NCBI RefSeq assembly: GCF_009389715.1
Contig: NC_052393.1
Location: 4,030,001-4,094,000, forward strand
Source: Phoenix dactylifera
Taxonomy: Eukaryota; Streptophyta; Magnoliopsida; Arecales; Arecaceae
Direction of reading: 5' to 3'
Length of the DNA stretch: 64,000 nucleotides
Under the pieces are notes generated by a model. That model was not told where the DNA came from and ran no database searches. It saw only the letters and a program-made list of their open reading frames with translations. Positions 34,861 to 44,546 of the stretch are shown here, one piece after another. A program made the translations under genes and the position numbers. Numbering within the stretch: the first letter of the stretch is position 1; the number at the start of each line of letters is the position of its first letter.

Positions 34861-36070
34861 TACCTACAAAGTCATCCCTCGAGCTCAACTCGGGATGCCT
34901 TGCGCTGTGTCAATTGCAAGCCAAAGAGCTTCCACGACCGCAGGTATCTACAACGACGTCCCTTGAGCTAAGTTCGGGGCGCTCGACGAGCCAAAGGAAT
35001 CTCCCCCGCTGCTGCCACATTAAGGGATGTATCATCCGAGCTCGGCCCGGAAAGCTCGGCGATTATGGGATCTATCTACAAAGTCGTCCCTTGAGCTCGC
35101 CTCAGGACGCCCTGTAGTTTCGATCGGGAGCCAAAGGGCCCTGCAACTGTAGAATTTATCTACAAAGTCTTCGCCAGCTCTGCGGGAGTTGCATGGCAAC
35201 ATGGAGACCAAGCTAATCCCTAAGTTATGCAGTGCAGATCTTACTAATTAGGCACAAGGACTCAGGCGAGGCAAGTTTAACACATTGTGCTAGATTCCAA
35301 GGTGGAAAAGAAAATTCACTTCATTCTCCCTGAAAGGCCAGGGGACGATTACAAAAATGGTCGACCTTATGGTCAGGCTGAATACAAAAAGGTCTGAATA
35401 GCCTATTTAGCAAAAGCAAAAAGAGAAAAGGAAACTTAAAAAGAATCATCGGCTTGAACAAGTTTCCGGCCCGGCCACGGTGATAGCCTCTGCAGCATCC
35501 CGAATCATCACCCCCTCCGAGAGCTCGCCCGACCTGACGAGCCCACTCCTCCCGGACGTCATTCTCTCTAGCGCCCGTGAGCGTAGACAAAGCGCATCCT
35601 GTAGCGAGAGCCCTTTGTCATGCCAGTGATGAGGTTCTCCAACCTCTCCTCAGACCGAGCTCCATCCGACGCAACCACTCCATTGCGTCGTGCCATCAGG
35701 GTCTTATTGCTGAAGACCATCCCTACAACTTCTCACAGCAAGGATGGTAGCTAGGAAAGGAGATGAAAATGAGAGAAACTGAGTGAAGGCCCCGAGACCT
35801 CCTTCCTTAAGGTATTATATAGCCTATTTCAACGGCTCGGATTGGGTTAACAAAATGCCTAACTAACTGGATCTCACCATGTGGCATACCCAGAGGCTTC
35901 CTAGGCGGACCTTCCTAGGTCATAACCTCGAAGACTGAAATAGTTATGAGAGCCATTTCGGAGGACGGGCCACTGATGCCCGACTCTTCGCTTTCCATCT
36001 AGTGACGCCTCGAAAAGCGGCGCCCATATAACTCTGCAAAGAATTCCTATGGCCGCTCCCGTCCCAACTG
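34861..36070 (+). other. Element 2 internal spacer
   Basis: Isolated copies of the 85-bp repeat (about 34865-34990 and 35060-35170), then sequence without a recognised gene. Part of 35300-35950 resembles the LTR-proximal, GC-rich sequence of the family. No pol domain was seen. Confidence 0.4.
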
Positions 36071-36960
36071 ATGCAGCAGCTTAATCCGTTCCAGCTCGGG
36101 CTGGTGCTTACCTCCGAGCTTGTTTCTATTCTTGAGCCGGTGTCAACCCTTGAGCGGATTTCTATTCTCGGACTAATGCTTACCTCCAAGCTTGTTTCTA
36201 TTCTCGAGTCGGTGTCAACCCTCGAGCGGACTTCTATTCTAAGGCTGGTGCTTATCCCTGAGCTCGTTTCTATTCTCGAGCTGGTGTCAACCCTCGAGCG
36301 GACTTCTATTCTCGGGCTGATGCTTACCCCCAAGCTCGTTTCTATTCTTAAGCTGGTGTCAATCCTCGAGCGAATTTCTATTCTCGAGCTGGTGTCAACC
36401 CTCGAGCAGATTTCTATTCTCGAGCTGGTCTCGAATCGGTTTTCCTTGTTCGCCAGCGTTTCCCTTCGAGCCGGGCTCAAGGTGACCTGCAATATCAAAT
36501 GAAGAGCCGAGCTCATTTCTATTCTCGAGCTGGTGTCAAACCTCGAGCGGATTTCTATTCTCGGGCTGGTGCTTACCCTCGAGCTCGTTTCTATTCTCGA
36601 GCCGGTGTCAATCCTCGAGCGGACTTCTATTCTCGAGCTAGTGTCAACCCTCAAGCGGATTTCTATTCTCGAGCCGGTATCAACCCTCGAGCAGATTTCT
36701 ATTGTTAAGCCGGTGTCAACCCTCGAGCGGACTTCTATTCTCGGGCTGGTACTTATCCTTGAGCTCGTTTTTATTCTCGACCTAGTGTCAACCCTCGAGC
36801 GAATTTCTATTCTCGAGCTAGTGTCAACCCTCAAGCGGACTTCTATTCTCGAGCTGGTGTCAACCATCGAGCAGATTTCTATTCTCGAGCTAGTCTCGAA
36901 TCAATTTTCCTTGTTTGCCAGCGTCGCCCTTTGAGCCAGGCTTAAGGTGACCTGCGATAT
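36071..36960 (-). repeat. Tandem repeat of 36-bp modules (about 72-bp period), open on both strands
   Basis: GTGTCAACCCTCGAGCGG and TTTCTATTCTCGAGC alternate throughout. On the minus strand a frame is open for 307 codons (35944-36867) as repeats of a 12-residue motif of the type SRVDTSSRIEIR; long plus-strand frames are open too. A larger duplication of about 466 bp is seen, with TTTTCCTTGTTCGCCAGCG near 36438 and a similar copy near 36904. It is the inverted equivalent of the 108-bp array of element 1. I regard the open frames as a consequence of the 36-bp period, not proof of a protein. Confidence 0.75.
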
Positions 36961-37336
36961 CAAATGAAGAGCTACAAGCTCGTTCGACTGAAGGATTATC
37001 TCCGAGATGGAAGTAAATGCCGAGCATAAGGACTTCGGCAAATGCCCAATGCGGCTCCTGCTATGCAAGATAGGCCCAGACCTAAGCTACGCAGTTCGAA
37101 TTTTGATAACTGGACACAAAGCAGGACAAGCTCGAATGCCTAGCCAGATTCCAAAAGCAAAGCAAAACGAGCTCAAATACTTGGTCAAGGGTACAACATG
37201 CATAAAGAAATGCAAACTTTATTGATATCAAAAAAGGGCCAAGGGCCAAATACAAGAGACCCCGACCTCGAGGTCGGGTAAATACAAAAGGCCCAGGCGG
37301 CCGACTTTACAGAAATAAAAACAAAAGCTAGTCGAC

Positions 37337-39638
37337 CTAGATGACCTCTACATCAGCATCAGGGGCAGCCTCCGTTCCTTTAGCGGCCTTAGGAGCGGCG
37401 TCTAGGCTAACCTCGAGGGCGCCTTCAGCTTTGATGCCAGCCTCGGGAACGACTTCTAATTCTGTCCCAGTGGTGACTTCGGGGATGATCTCTGGCCTGA
37501 CTTAGGTAATGGCCTTTGCGGCACCCCTGACCACTTCAGCAGCTTCGGCTAGATTCGGCTAAAGGCCACTAAGGTCGACTCTAGGGCAAAATTGTTGCGC
37601 TTGGCCACGACAATTCTCGAATCCCTAGATCATGGCAGTAGTAGCCCCCTCTGCCAGCTCGTCAAGGTATTCCTTTGACTGGCGGAATCTCCTGATGGCC
37701 TCGCGGGCAGACTCCTTTATGAAATTTTCGAGTCGCCCGATCTTTAGCCTCAGGGCCTTGGCCTCGCCCTGCAGGCTGATCAGAGCGGCCTCGAGCTCGG
37801 AGATATGGCCTGCGACGGACGAGCCAGCCCAAGAGCACTCAGCCTCCATATTTTGAATTTGGATGAGCCCGTCTTTAATCAGGGCTTCGGCGGCCCGCAC
37901 CTTCCTTCTGGCTCTCCGAATCCGCTGCGCGACCATTGTGGCATTGTCCTCAGCCTCTTGCTGTCGTTGCGCGGCAGTTACCGTGCAAGCCTCGGCCTCC
38001 TACCTTCGGAGCTTAGCATGCTCCATCCTCGGCCTGAGCGCCTTCATCTCCTTCCGGCAGGCAAACATGCCAGACATTAGCATATCAACCACATGGAGAG
38101 ACTGGCACGAAAGATAAAATGTCAGTGGCGATCGGGCACTTGCAAAGAAAATGAATGAGGAACAGGAGGGCTGTGTCACTCACCTGGATATTGCTTGAAT
38201 AAGCATGACGAACAAAATCATCAAAGTCCTCTTCCATCCGAGCTCGGTCGCACGGGAGCATGATGCTGTGCACGAGCTCGCGAGCAACGTCGCCGGCTCA
38301 AGGGCCACGTTGTCCTCGGACACGCGACACTAATGCCGCAATCGCCCCCTCTCGGATTCGGAAGGAACAGAGCCAACCCTAGCTAGGGTCAAAGCCTCAG
38401 GGGAGCCAAAATCCTAGCTGACGTCGGAGCCTCAGAGAATGCCGCAGCCCCAGTAGGAGTCGGGGCCGCGGGGGAAGTTGGGAGCTCGGGTCCCCTCCCC
38501 AGCTCAAGACCCGATTCGGGTAGCTGGATGGCTTCTCCAACCTTCTGAACTCGGCCGACAGACACGACCGCCACTTGATCAGAAGGGCTCCCTCCTGCCG
38601 CCAATGGGGGCAACTCGGCCTCCACTACGAGAACCTGATCGAATCCAGCTCAAGTAAGGGTGGTGGTCTCAATTGGAGCAAGCTCACCCTGCTCAATTCC
38701 GGAGCCAAAGGTAGCTTTGGCTTTCTTTGGCCTCCGTTCTGGCTGAGCCCCCTCCAAGGTGGCCACCCTCTTTCTATACTTGGCCATTAATATCTCAGCA
38801 CTGAAGATCATCCCTGCAATGTCTGACGACAAAAGATCTTATTAAAATCCGACATGAAAAGAGAAAGGGAGCAACTATGCTACTCTTACCCTCAGGGCGA
38901 GCTGGGCTCAGGCCAACATTTACTAAGGCCTCCTCGCTGAGCAGGTCGGAAAGTCATGGAGTTCCTTCCAGTTCGAGTAAACTGTCTAGAATGCCCTGCT
39001 CAGACTATGACAACTGTAAGAGCCTGTTGTTCGCCGAGGCCAGTAGAAAGCTCCAGGTCGGATTAAACCCCCACGATCGCTCGGAGGAAACAAAGAAAAA
39101 TTTATCCTTCCACCCATGAATGGATGTAGGGATGCCCCCAAAGAGCTTGTGGCCTCCCTGAAGGGAGAAATATCATTATCCTTTGTCTGCGGGGTTGCCT
39201 TTTAATATAAAACAACTCTAAAAAGACACTTATCAAGGAGGACAGACCATGTGCAAGGCAGAGGACGAGAAAGCCGATTATTATTCTCCATGAGTTTGGG
39301 GCAAGCTGTGTGGGCACAAGATGGTAAGCCGTTAGAAGCTCGCCCATGAACCCGTGCAGAGGGAACCTCAACCCCGCTTGAAGCGTCTCTTCGTACACCC
39401 CAATCCAACCTTTAGGTGGGTTGGTGACTCGCCCTCCGAGGTACGGAAGCTCGAGGACAAACTCTGGAGGAACAAAAAATCGAGCTCGAATCGAGCCCAA
39501 ATCCTCATCACTCATAAGCGAGCCGGTCCCATACAAACCTGGGCCCGCCTCGAGCTCAGCCTCCTCCACATTGGAAGAAGCATGGGCTCGAGACGAACCT
39601 GCACCAAGCATCAAGGCTCTCGTAGGTGAACTCATTGT
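37337..39638 (-). pseudogene. Antisense Transposase_28 / basic linker / coiled-coil gene of element 2
   Basis: Read on the minus strand. Exon 1 starts at MSSPTRA (39638), the position equivalent to MSETEIK of the array copies. It contains the Transposase_28-like domain: RARFFVPPEFVLELPY, then GVYEETLQAGLRFPLHGF, then YHLVPTQLAPNSWRIIIGF, open to 39102. Exon 2 (about 38380-38832) has a basic stretch (ERRPKKAKATFGSG) after an acceptor-like GACATTGCAG. Exon 3 begins after GTGCCAG near 38106 and encodes an Arg/Ala/Glu-rich coiled coil. A stop at 37622-37624 replaces Gln, and the frame then continues to TAG at 37337-37339. Exon borders match element 1. Several stops make it a pseudogene here, but the layout is that of a spliced host-like gene. 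Function unknown. Confidence 0.7.
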
Positions 39639-39911
39639 CTTGGTCACATAATCATAAAGAAAGGAGAAGACAAGGAATTCTCCGAGCGACCGAGAGAGGG
39701 ATAAAATGCCTACTCGAAAGCTCACCGAAGAAGATGACCGGGGAAAAGAAGAATGAACGCCGGGGACCGAAAATAGCACTCGACGCAAAGGTCAACGAGA
39801 AGCTCTCAGAACGCCCAAGGAGAAGCTCCAACGCTACAGTAATGCTAGCCGGGAAGAAAGGAGGTAGAGGCGGAAAGGATCAAATAACGACCCTAGGGCC
39901 CCCTTCAGGTC

Positions 39912-39918
39912 TTATATA
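39912..39918 (-). promoter_or_regulatory. TATA box of the antisense gene
   Basis: The minus strand reads GGGCTATATAAG, about 275 bp before the conserved Met codon. The equivalent TATATAA exists in element 1 (164-170). Confidence 0.5.
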
Positions 39919-40401
39919 GCCCACTACGACGGCTCTGATCGGATAGCCCAAGCGATCAGACGAGCTAAATTCCGCCATGTAGCAGGCCCCGAAATGACCT
40001 CAACAAATCTTCTCGGATCGCGGCACTAAATGCCGATCATTATGGCGAGGTGCTCCGGAGAGCAGAACATTAATAACCAGGTTCTCACGTTCCGTCAGGC
40101 GAGACGCTTTGGAGAGTGGAACATTAATAGCCGGCCTTTCACATTCCATCCAGCAACTCTTCGGAAAGGAGCGTGCGCGTGGAATATTAAGAAGCTCCCA
40201 CGGCGAATTCTGCTAAGGGTGATGTAGCAACTTAAGCCACCTAAGCCCGACTCTGAAAGCCTGACTCAAAGCTCTCAGCTATAAAATACACCAAGTGTCT
40301 CCTACTCAACGTGCGCGTCTTCGCAAGCGTTTGGGCACACTGCAGGACGACCAACAATCCGGCTACTTTCTTCGCTCGAGCCACAGGGCAACCCGACCTC
40401 A

Positions 40402-40417
40402 GAAGTCGGAGGGCAAA
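40402..40417 (+). other. Polypurine-tract candidate
   Basis: GAAGTCGGAGGGCAAA directly abuts the 3' LTR start TGATGG, the expected place for plus-strand priming. It is not a pure purine run. Confidence 0.4.
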
Positions 40418-41214
40418 TGATGGGGGGCCAAAATGGATCGTTCTGCTCACAACGATGGGGGCCACTCAATTTCGGCCAAATAGGCCCTAGCACCAATCGG
40501 GCCGGATATCGGCCCTGCCAAGAGCAAGTCCGAGCTCAGACTCCGCTGAGGCACAGTTGACCTCGGCCGAATCTCTTCGCTGCTGCGACCTGCAACAACC
40601 TTCTGATGCTCATGATGACGTTCCGTGCCCAAGCATTAGACGCCCCAAAAACTTCTTCGACCTCGGGGCACCTCCTGTATTTGCCGACTCACCCCGACCA
40701 AGCTCGGGGCACCTCCTGTATTCGCCGACTCACCCCCGACCAAGCTCGGGGCGCCTTCCTTATTCCCCGACGCACCCCGACCGAGCTCGCGACACCCTCT
40801 CCTATGATATGCCCCGACCCTTGAGCTCAAGGCGCTTTGCCAAGCACACATCGGAACTCGTGATGCTAGGCTAACCTCAGCACCCGTCAAGCCGACCTCG
40901 CCATGCGCCACAAGCAAGCTCTGACTGCGCGCCATCTCCACTCATGATGGAAACGGGCCATACCTCCACTACCTGGGCGCCACTACCGGGGCTATAAATG
41001 ACCCCATCAGGTAACGCCTAAGGGACTATTTTGCTGGACCAACTGGATACCACTCTAACTTGATCGTCGGAGGGCCCTCACCGGAAACACCAGTGAGGCT
41101 TTGTGCAGGTACGCCGCCGTGCAAAAAGTGGCTCCCGTCTTTTTCTTTTACACTCCGGCAGCTCCCTCGACTCCTCTGGCGTGGTCACCCTCGGGCCAGA
41201 TTTGAACCACAACA
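40418..41214 (+). repeat. 3' LTR of element 2 (797 bp)
   Basis: Starts TGATGGGGGGCC and ends CACAACA. It lacks about 200 bp that lie between CTTCGCCA (about 31973-31980) and TGCGCCACAAGC (about 32188) in the 5' LTR. The joint here reads CCTCGCCATGCGCCACAAGC, with short shared bases, as in a microhomology deletion. Confidence 0.85.
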
Positions 41215-41685
41215 TATGTAAACAGTAGATAATACACATCAAGACCTTGATAGAACATCTTGACAAGCTGACCCCATGGTTGACACAGGGGATATACAAC
41301 TGCTTTGTACTTTAATGATCCACCTTTATGATACACAACTTTAACAGCATAGGTTCATCACTTCTAATATTTGGAAAGTGTGGTTTACTACAATGTCCTG
41401 CTTTCACCTCCCCCAAATTTCCATAATATTTTCATTTTCCTTTTAACCCTGTTCTATCCGGTTCTAGTTGGATATTCTGACCTGAAAGGTCATTGCATTG
41501 TTAGAATATGCGAAGTACTTTGATCAGCTCTAGGAACTTCTTTTCATGGCTTCTGGAAGTGATTCCTTCAGAGAGCTTTGTTCTTTATGATTATTACTAG
41601 CTTGTGACTCATCAAACTTTCTTAATATTTCCTTCCCTAGCTACTTTAACCAACAATAATTACCTTTTGGTGTACTGTTTCTTTG
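41215..41685. other. Spacer of unit C, right of the insertion
   Basis: Begins with the right target duplication TATGT and continues as the A/B spacer (AAACAGTAGATAATACACAT). No gene seen. Confidence 0.55.
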
Positions 41686-41745
41686 GATAAGATCCAAATA
41701 ATACCATCCGACTAACTATTTTAGGTGAGGTTCTAGATTATTACA
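41686..41745 (+). mobile_element. TRIM LTR 3' fragment
   Basis: GATCCAAATAATACCATCCG to GATTATTACA matches the 3' part of the second LTR in the other units. The spacer jumps into it at GTTTCTTTGG, so the first LTR and primer site are deleted. Confidence 0.55.
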
Positions 41746-42094
41746 GAAATATTGTATGCATTCAACAATCATTGCCTATGACAATGTCATGGCTGCTTGT
41801 GCACCGAAGCATTCATTTCAACATCCATGTGCTGTTAATTTGGTTAACCTGCATTGATTCAAAAAGGAAAATTCCAACTTGGTAAGTCCTTTTGTAATGC
41901 CCATGTATATAATATTATCGCAATGTAGGATAGATTGTTTTATCCCATTCAGCCATCAATCATTTGTATCACTACTGTTAATCAAGAAAGTTTGCAGTTG
42001 TGATCTTAGATCCGGTTGCATGAGAGTATTGGCTATCTCTCCATCATTTGATTATGAAAATTAGTAAAATAGTCAGTGGAAACAAGTAATTCGA

Positions 42095-42310
42095 GTTCAG
42101 ATCGGGTCGAATCGAGTCATTGGGTAAACGAACCAAAATTGACCCAACAAAAAAGTAGATTGGGTCGGGTCCGAGTTCGATCGAGATTCAGTAAACCAGA
42201 CCCGATACGAAAAATAGAATGGGTCCAATTTTAGGACCCAACCCGGCCCCACGGGTCCTCCAATTTAGATCGAGTCGGGTCACGGGTCAACCTTACCCAT
42301 TTGCGGCCTT
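42095..42310. repeat. GGGT/ACCC-rich block upstream of the broken F-box fragment
   Basis: Counterpart of 6115-6330, more diverged, with TTGGGTCGGGTCCGAG-type motifs. Confidence 0.4.
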
Positions 42311-42379
42311 ACTCTCCATCATTTGATTATGAAAATTAGTAAAATAGTCAGTGGTGCGGAAAGACGGGTTTTATATGAT

Positions 42380-42526
42380 CATTTTGTAGGTAGCTGTGTT
42401 CTTGCAAGAATCGGAAGGGCGCGATCTCGATCAAGAAACGCAACCAAGAAAAAGAAACCTTATAGACTCATCCCATTTCCACCACCACCTCCACCTCCTT
42501 TTCTCCGAGCGGCAATAATGGCCTCC
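42380..42526 (+). pseudogene. F-box gene 5' fragment fused to a TRIM
   Basis: It matches the 5' UTR and first codons of the F-box copies (GTAGCTGTGTTCTTGCAAG, CTTTTCTCCGAGCGGCAATA, ATGGCCTCC) and then switches within the third codon to TRIM LTR sequence (TCCCACACAGTTATTCGC). It is the first part of a fifth F-box copy, left by a partial duplication of about 1.06 kb (41697 region repeated at 42759). Confidence 0.75.
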
Positions 42527-42808
42527 CACACAGTTATTCGCTGGGTAGATTTTGGGTATTTGCACAGAATCAAGAAATCTAAATAATATCTTCCAGCTAG
42601 CTTTTTTGGATAAGGTTCTGAATTATTACAAATGGTATTATAGCGGATCTGGCCCATAATCTATCTAGATTAAGAGACAAAAAATCCAAATAATACCATC
42701 CGGCCCATAATTTATTAGGGTTGTAAATTTTGGATATTTATACAGGATCAAAGCATCCAAATAATTCCATCCAACTAGTTATTTTGGATAAGATCTTGTA
42801 TTATTACA
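42524..42808 (+). mobile_element. Rearranged TRIM remnant
   Basis: LTR sequence from TCCCACACAGTTATTCGC to GAATTATTACA, then AAATGGTATTATAGCGGA, a near form of the tRNA-Met primer site. Internal sequence with GGCCCATAATCTAT follows, then a second LTR part ending TATTATTACA. Confidence 0.65.
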
Positions 42809-43316
42809 GAAATATAGTATGCATTCAACGATCGTTGGTTATGACAATGTCATGGTTGCTTGTGCACCGTTCATTTCAACATTTACGTGCTGTTAATTTG
42901 GTTAACCCGCATTGATTCAAAGCGGAAAATTCCAGCTTGTTAAGTCCTTTTGTAATGCCAATGTATGTAATATAATCGCAACGGAGGATCCATTTTTTTA
43001 TCCCACCCAGCCATCAATCATTTGGATCACCACCGTTAATCAAGACAGTTTTGCGGCTGTGATCTTAGATCCGGTTACATGAGAGTATCGGCAATCTCTC
43101 CATAATTTGATTATGGAAATTAGTAAAATAGTCGGTGGAGCGGAAAACCGGGTTTTATATGTTCGTTTCGTTCGCAGCTGTGTTCCTGCAAGAATCGGAA
43201 GGGCGCCATCTCGATCAAGAAACGCAACCAAGAAACAGAAACACTAAAGACTCATCCCATTTCCACCAGCTCCACCACCACCACCACCTCCTCCTCCTTT
43301 TCTCCGAGCGGCAACA

Positions 43317-44546
43317 ATGGCGTCCGGCGAAACAAGCAGCAGGAGGTGGGTCCCCCGATGGCCCGATCTCTCTACCGATATCCTGGACGTCATCGTCAAG
43401 AAGCTCACCCGCGCCTCCGATTACCTCCGCTTCCGTTGCGTCTGCAAGTCCTGGCGCTCCTTCGCCAAACCCACCAATCTTCCCCCCCACTTCCCTCTCC
43501 TCATGCTCCCCTACGACCCCCGCTCCCTACACCGTCGCGTTCTCAGCGTTCCCACCAGAGAGATCCGCACTCTCCCCATCCCCGATGTCGTCCACAAAGT
43601 AACCCTCGCCTCCGCCCGCGGTTGGCTCCTCCTGCTCGACCTCGTCCCCGCGGGCGGACGCCTCTTCTTGCTGAACCCCCTCACCGGGGCCCAAGTCCAG
43701 CTCCCTCCCACCGATGGTTTCTTCCACCTGACCGGCTTCGAGTTCTCTCTGGTCCATCAGAAGTTTCTGAGCATCAGGCGCGGCATCCACTCCTCCACGA
43801 GCGTCCTCGATTACTCGGTCATTTTCCCGTGGAAGGCGTGCTTGCTTTTGAGCCCGAACTTGGACCCGAGGGATTCCGTGGTGGTGATCGCCGAGTGCTA
43901 TCGTAACTCCCGTGAAATCGCCTTCTGTAAATTGGGAGATGAATCATGGACCGTGATGAATACCGGTTTGGTCACTGAGCTCGTCTCCATGGCGCACCAT
44001 GAGGGGAGCCTCTATATGACCGACATGCAAAACAATGCTTCGGTTTGTAAAATTGCTTCCCCTTCGAACCCTGAGCCGATCAATTTGCCGAATATTGATC
44101 TTGAGGAGTGTCGTCTGTTTTTCGTGACAACATCTACGCAGCTGTTGTTATTTGCCCAATATGATGTAGATCTTATCCCCAATGATGCTGATTTTGATGA
44201 TGAACATTTCGATCATTGTTTTGGAATATTTGAGTTGAAGCAGGGGAACGCACCCGGATGGTATAAGATCGAAGGCATTCATGGCAATAAATACCTAACA
44301 ATGGAGCTATTTCCGAGCTACCTTGTTTTCAGTTGGGCAATTCCCGGACGCAGAGGGGATTGCATTTTCTATAGCGGGGCTTCTGGCTTTTCATATAGAC
44401 AGCTGAAGAGCGATTTTCATGAAATGGATGCTCTCGACTTCGGGACCAGCAACTATGATCGTATAGTTCCTGCTTCGGGGACATCCTCGGATGAGTGGCT
44501 GCCTCCTGTTTGGATCGAGCTCAATCTCTGCAAAATGTTGGAATAG
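43317..44546 (+). CDS. F-box protein with C-terminal DUF295 domain, copy D
   Basis: 409 residues, single exon, MASGETSS start. The F-box is intact (WPDLSTDILDVIVKKL, CVCKSWRSF). It has 27 residues that A, B and C lack, inserted after FEFS (about residue 144): LVHQKFLSIRRG, then IHSSTSVLDYSVIFP. They keep the frame. The C-terminus diverges (SNYDRIVPASGTSSDEWLPP) but ends in the same WIELNLCKMLE. It is the most divergent open copy and a good candidate for the ancestral form. Expected role: SCF substrate adaptor. Confidence 0.85.
   Translation: MASGETSSRRWVPRWPDLSTDILDVIVKKLTRASDYLRFRCVCKSWRSFAKPTNLPPHFPLLMLPYDPRSLHRRVLSVPTREIRTLPIPDVVHKVTLASARGWLLLLDLVPAGGRLFLLNPLTGAQVQLPPTDGFFHLTGFEFSLVHQKFLSIRRGIHSSTSVLDYSVIFPWKACLLLSPNLDPRDSVVVIAECYRNSREIAFCKLGDESWTVMNTGLVTELVSMAHHEGSLYMTDMQNNASVCKIASPSNPEPINLPNIDLEECRLFFVTTSTQLLLFAQYDVDLIPNDADFDDEHFDHCFGIFELKQGNAPGWYKIEGIHGNKYLTMELFPSYLVFSWAIPGRRGDCIFYSGASGFSYRQLKSDFHEMDALDFGTSNYDRIVPASGTSSDEWLPPVWIELNLCKMLE

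Larger units (their letters stand above)
31501..41214 (+). mobile_element. Nearly complete pol-less Ty3/gypsy-type element (element 2, 9714 bp)
   Basis: It begins TGATGG and ends ACAACA, flanked by the 5-bp direct repeat TATGT (31496-31500 and 41215-41219). The empty site is preserved in units A and B, which confirms both borders. Order: 5' LTR, primer site, gag remnant, three tandem-repeat arrays, antisense Transposase_28/coiled-coil gene, purine tract, 3' LTR. The whole interior was inspected and no reverse transcriptase, integrase, RNase H or protease motif was seen. It is therefore a non-autonomous element, same family as element 1. Its insertion postdates formation of the units, because only unit C has it. 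Confidence 0.88.
22434..41685 (+). repeat. Tandem segmental duplication, unit C (about 9.5 kb plus a 9.7-kb insertion)
   Basis: Same order as A and B but with a single Transposase_28 gene copy and a longer region after the F-box gene, shared with unit D. The gypsy element at 31501-41214 interrupts the spacer; removing it and one target duplication restores the spacer found in A and B (TTTATATGT joined to AAACAGTAG). Confidence 0.85.

Noticed and set aside
36071-36934. Plus-strand Leu/Ser/Glu-rich repeat frames
   Set aside because: The 36-bp module leaves several frames open on both strands, with no start context or known domain.
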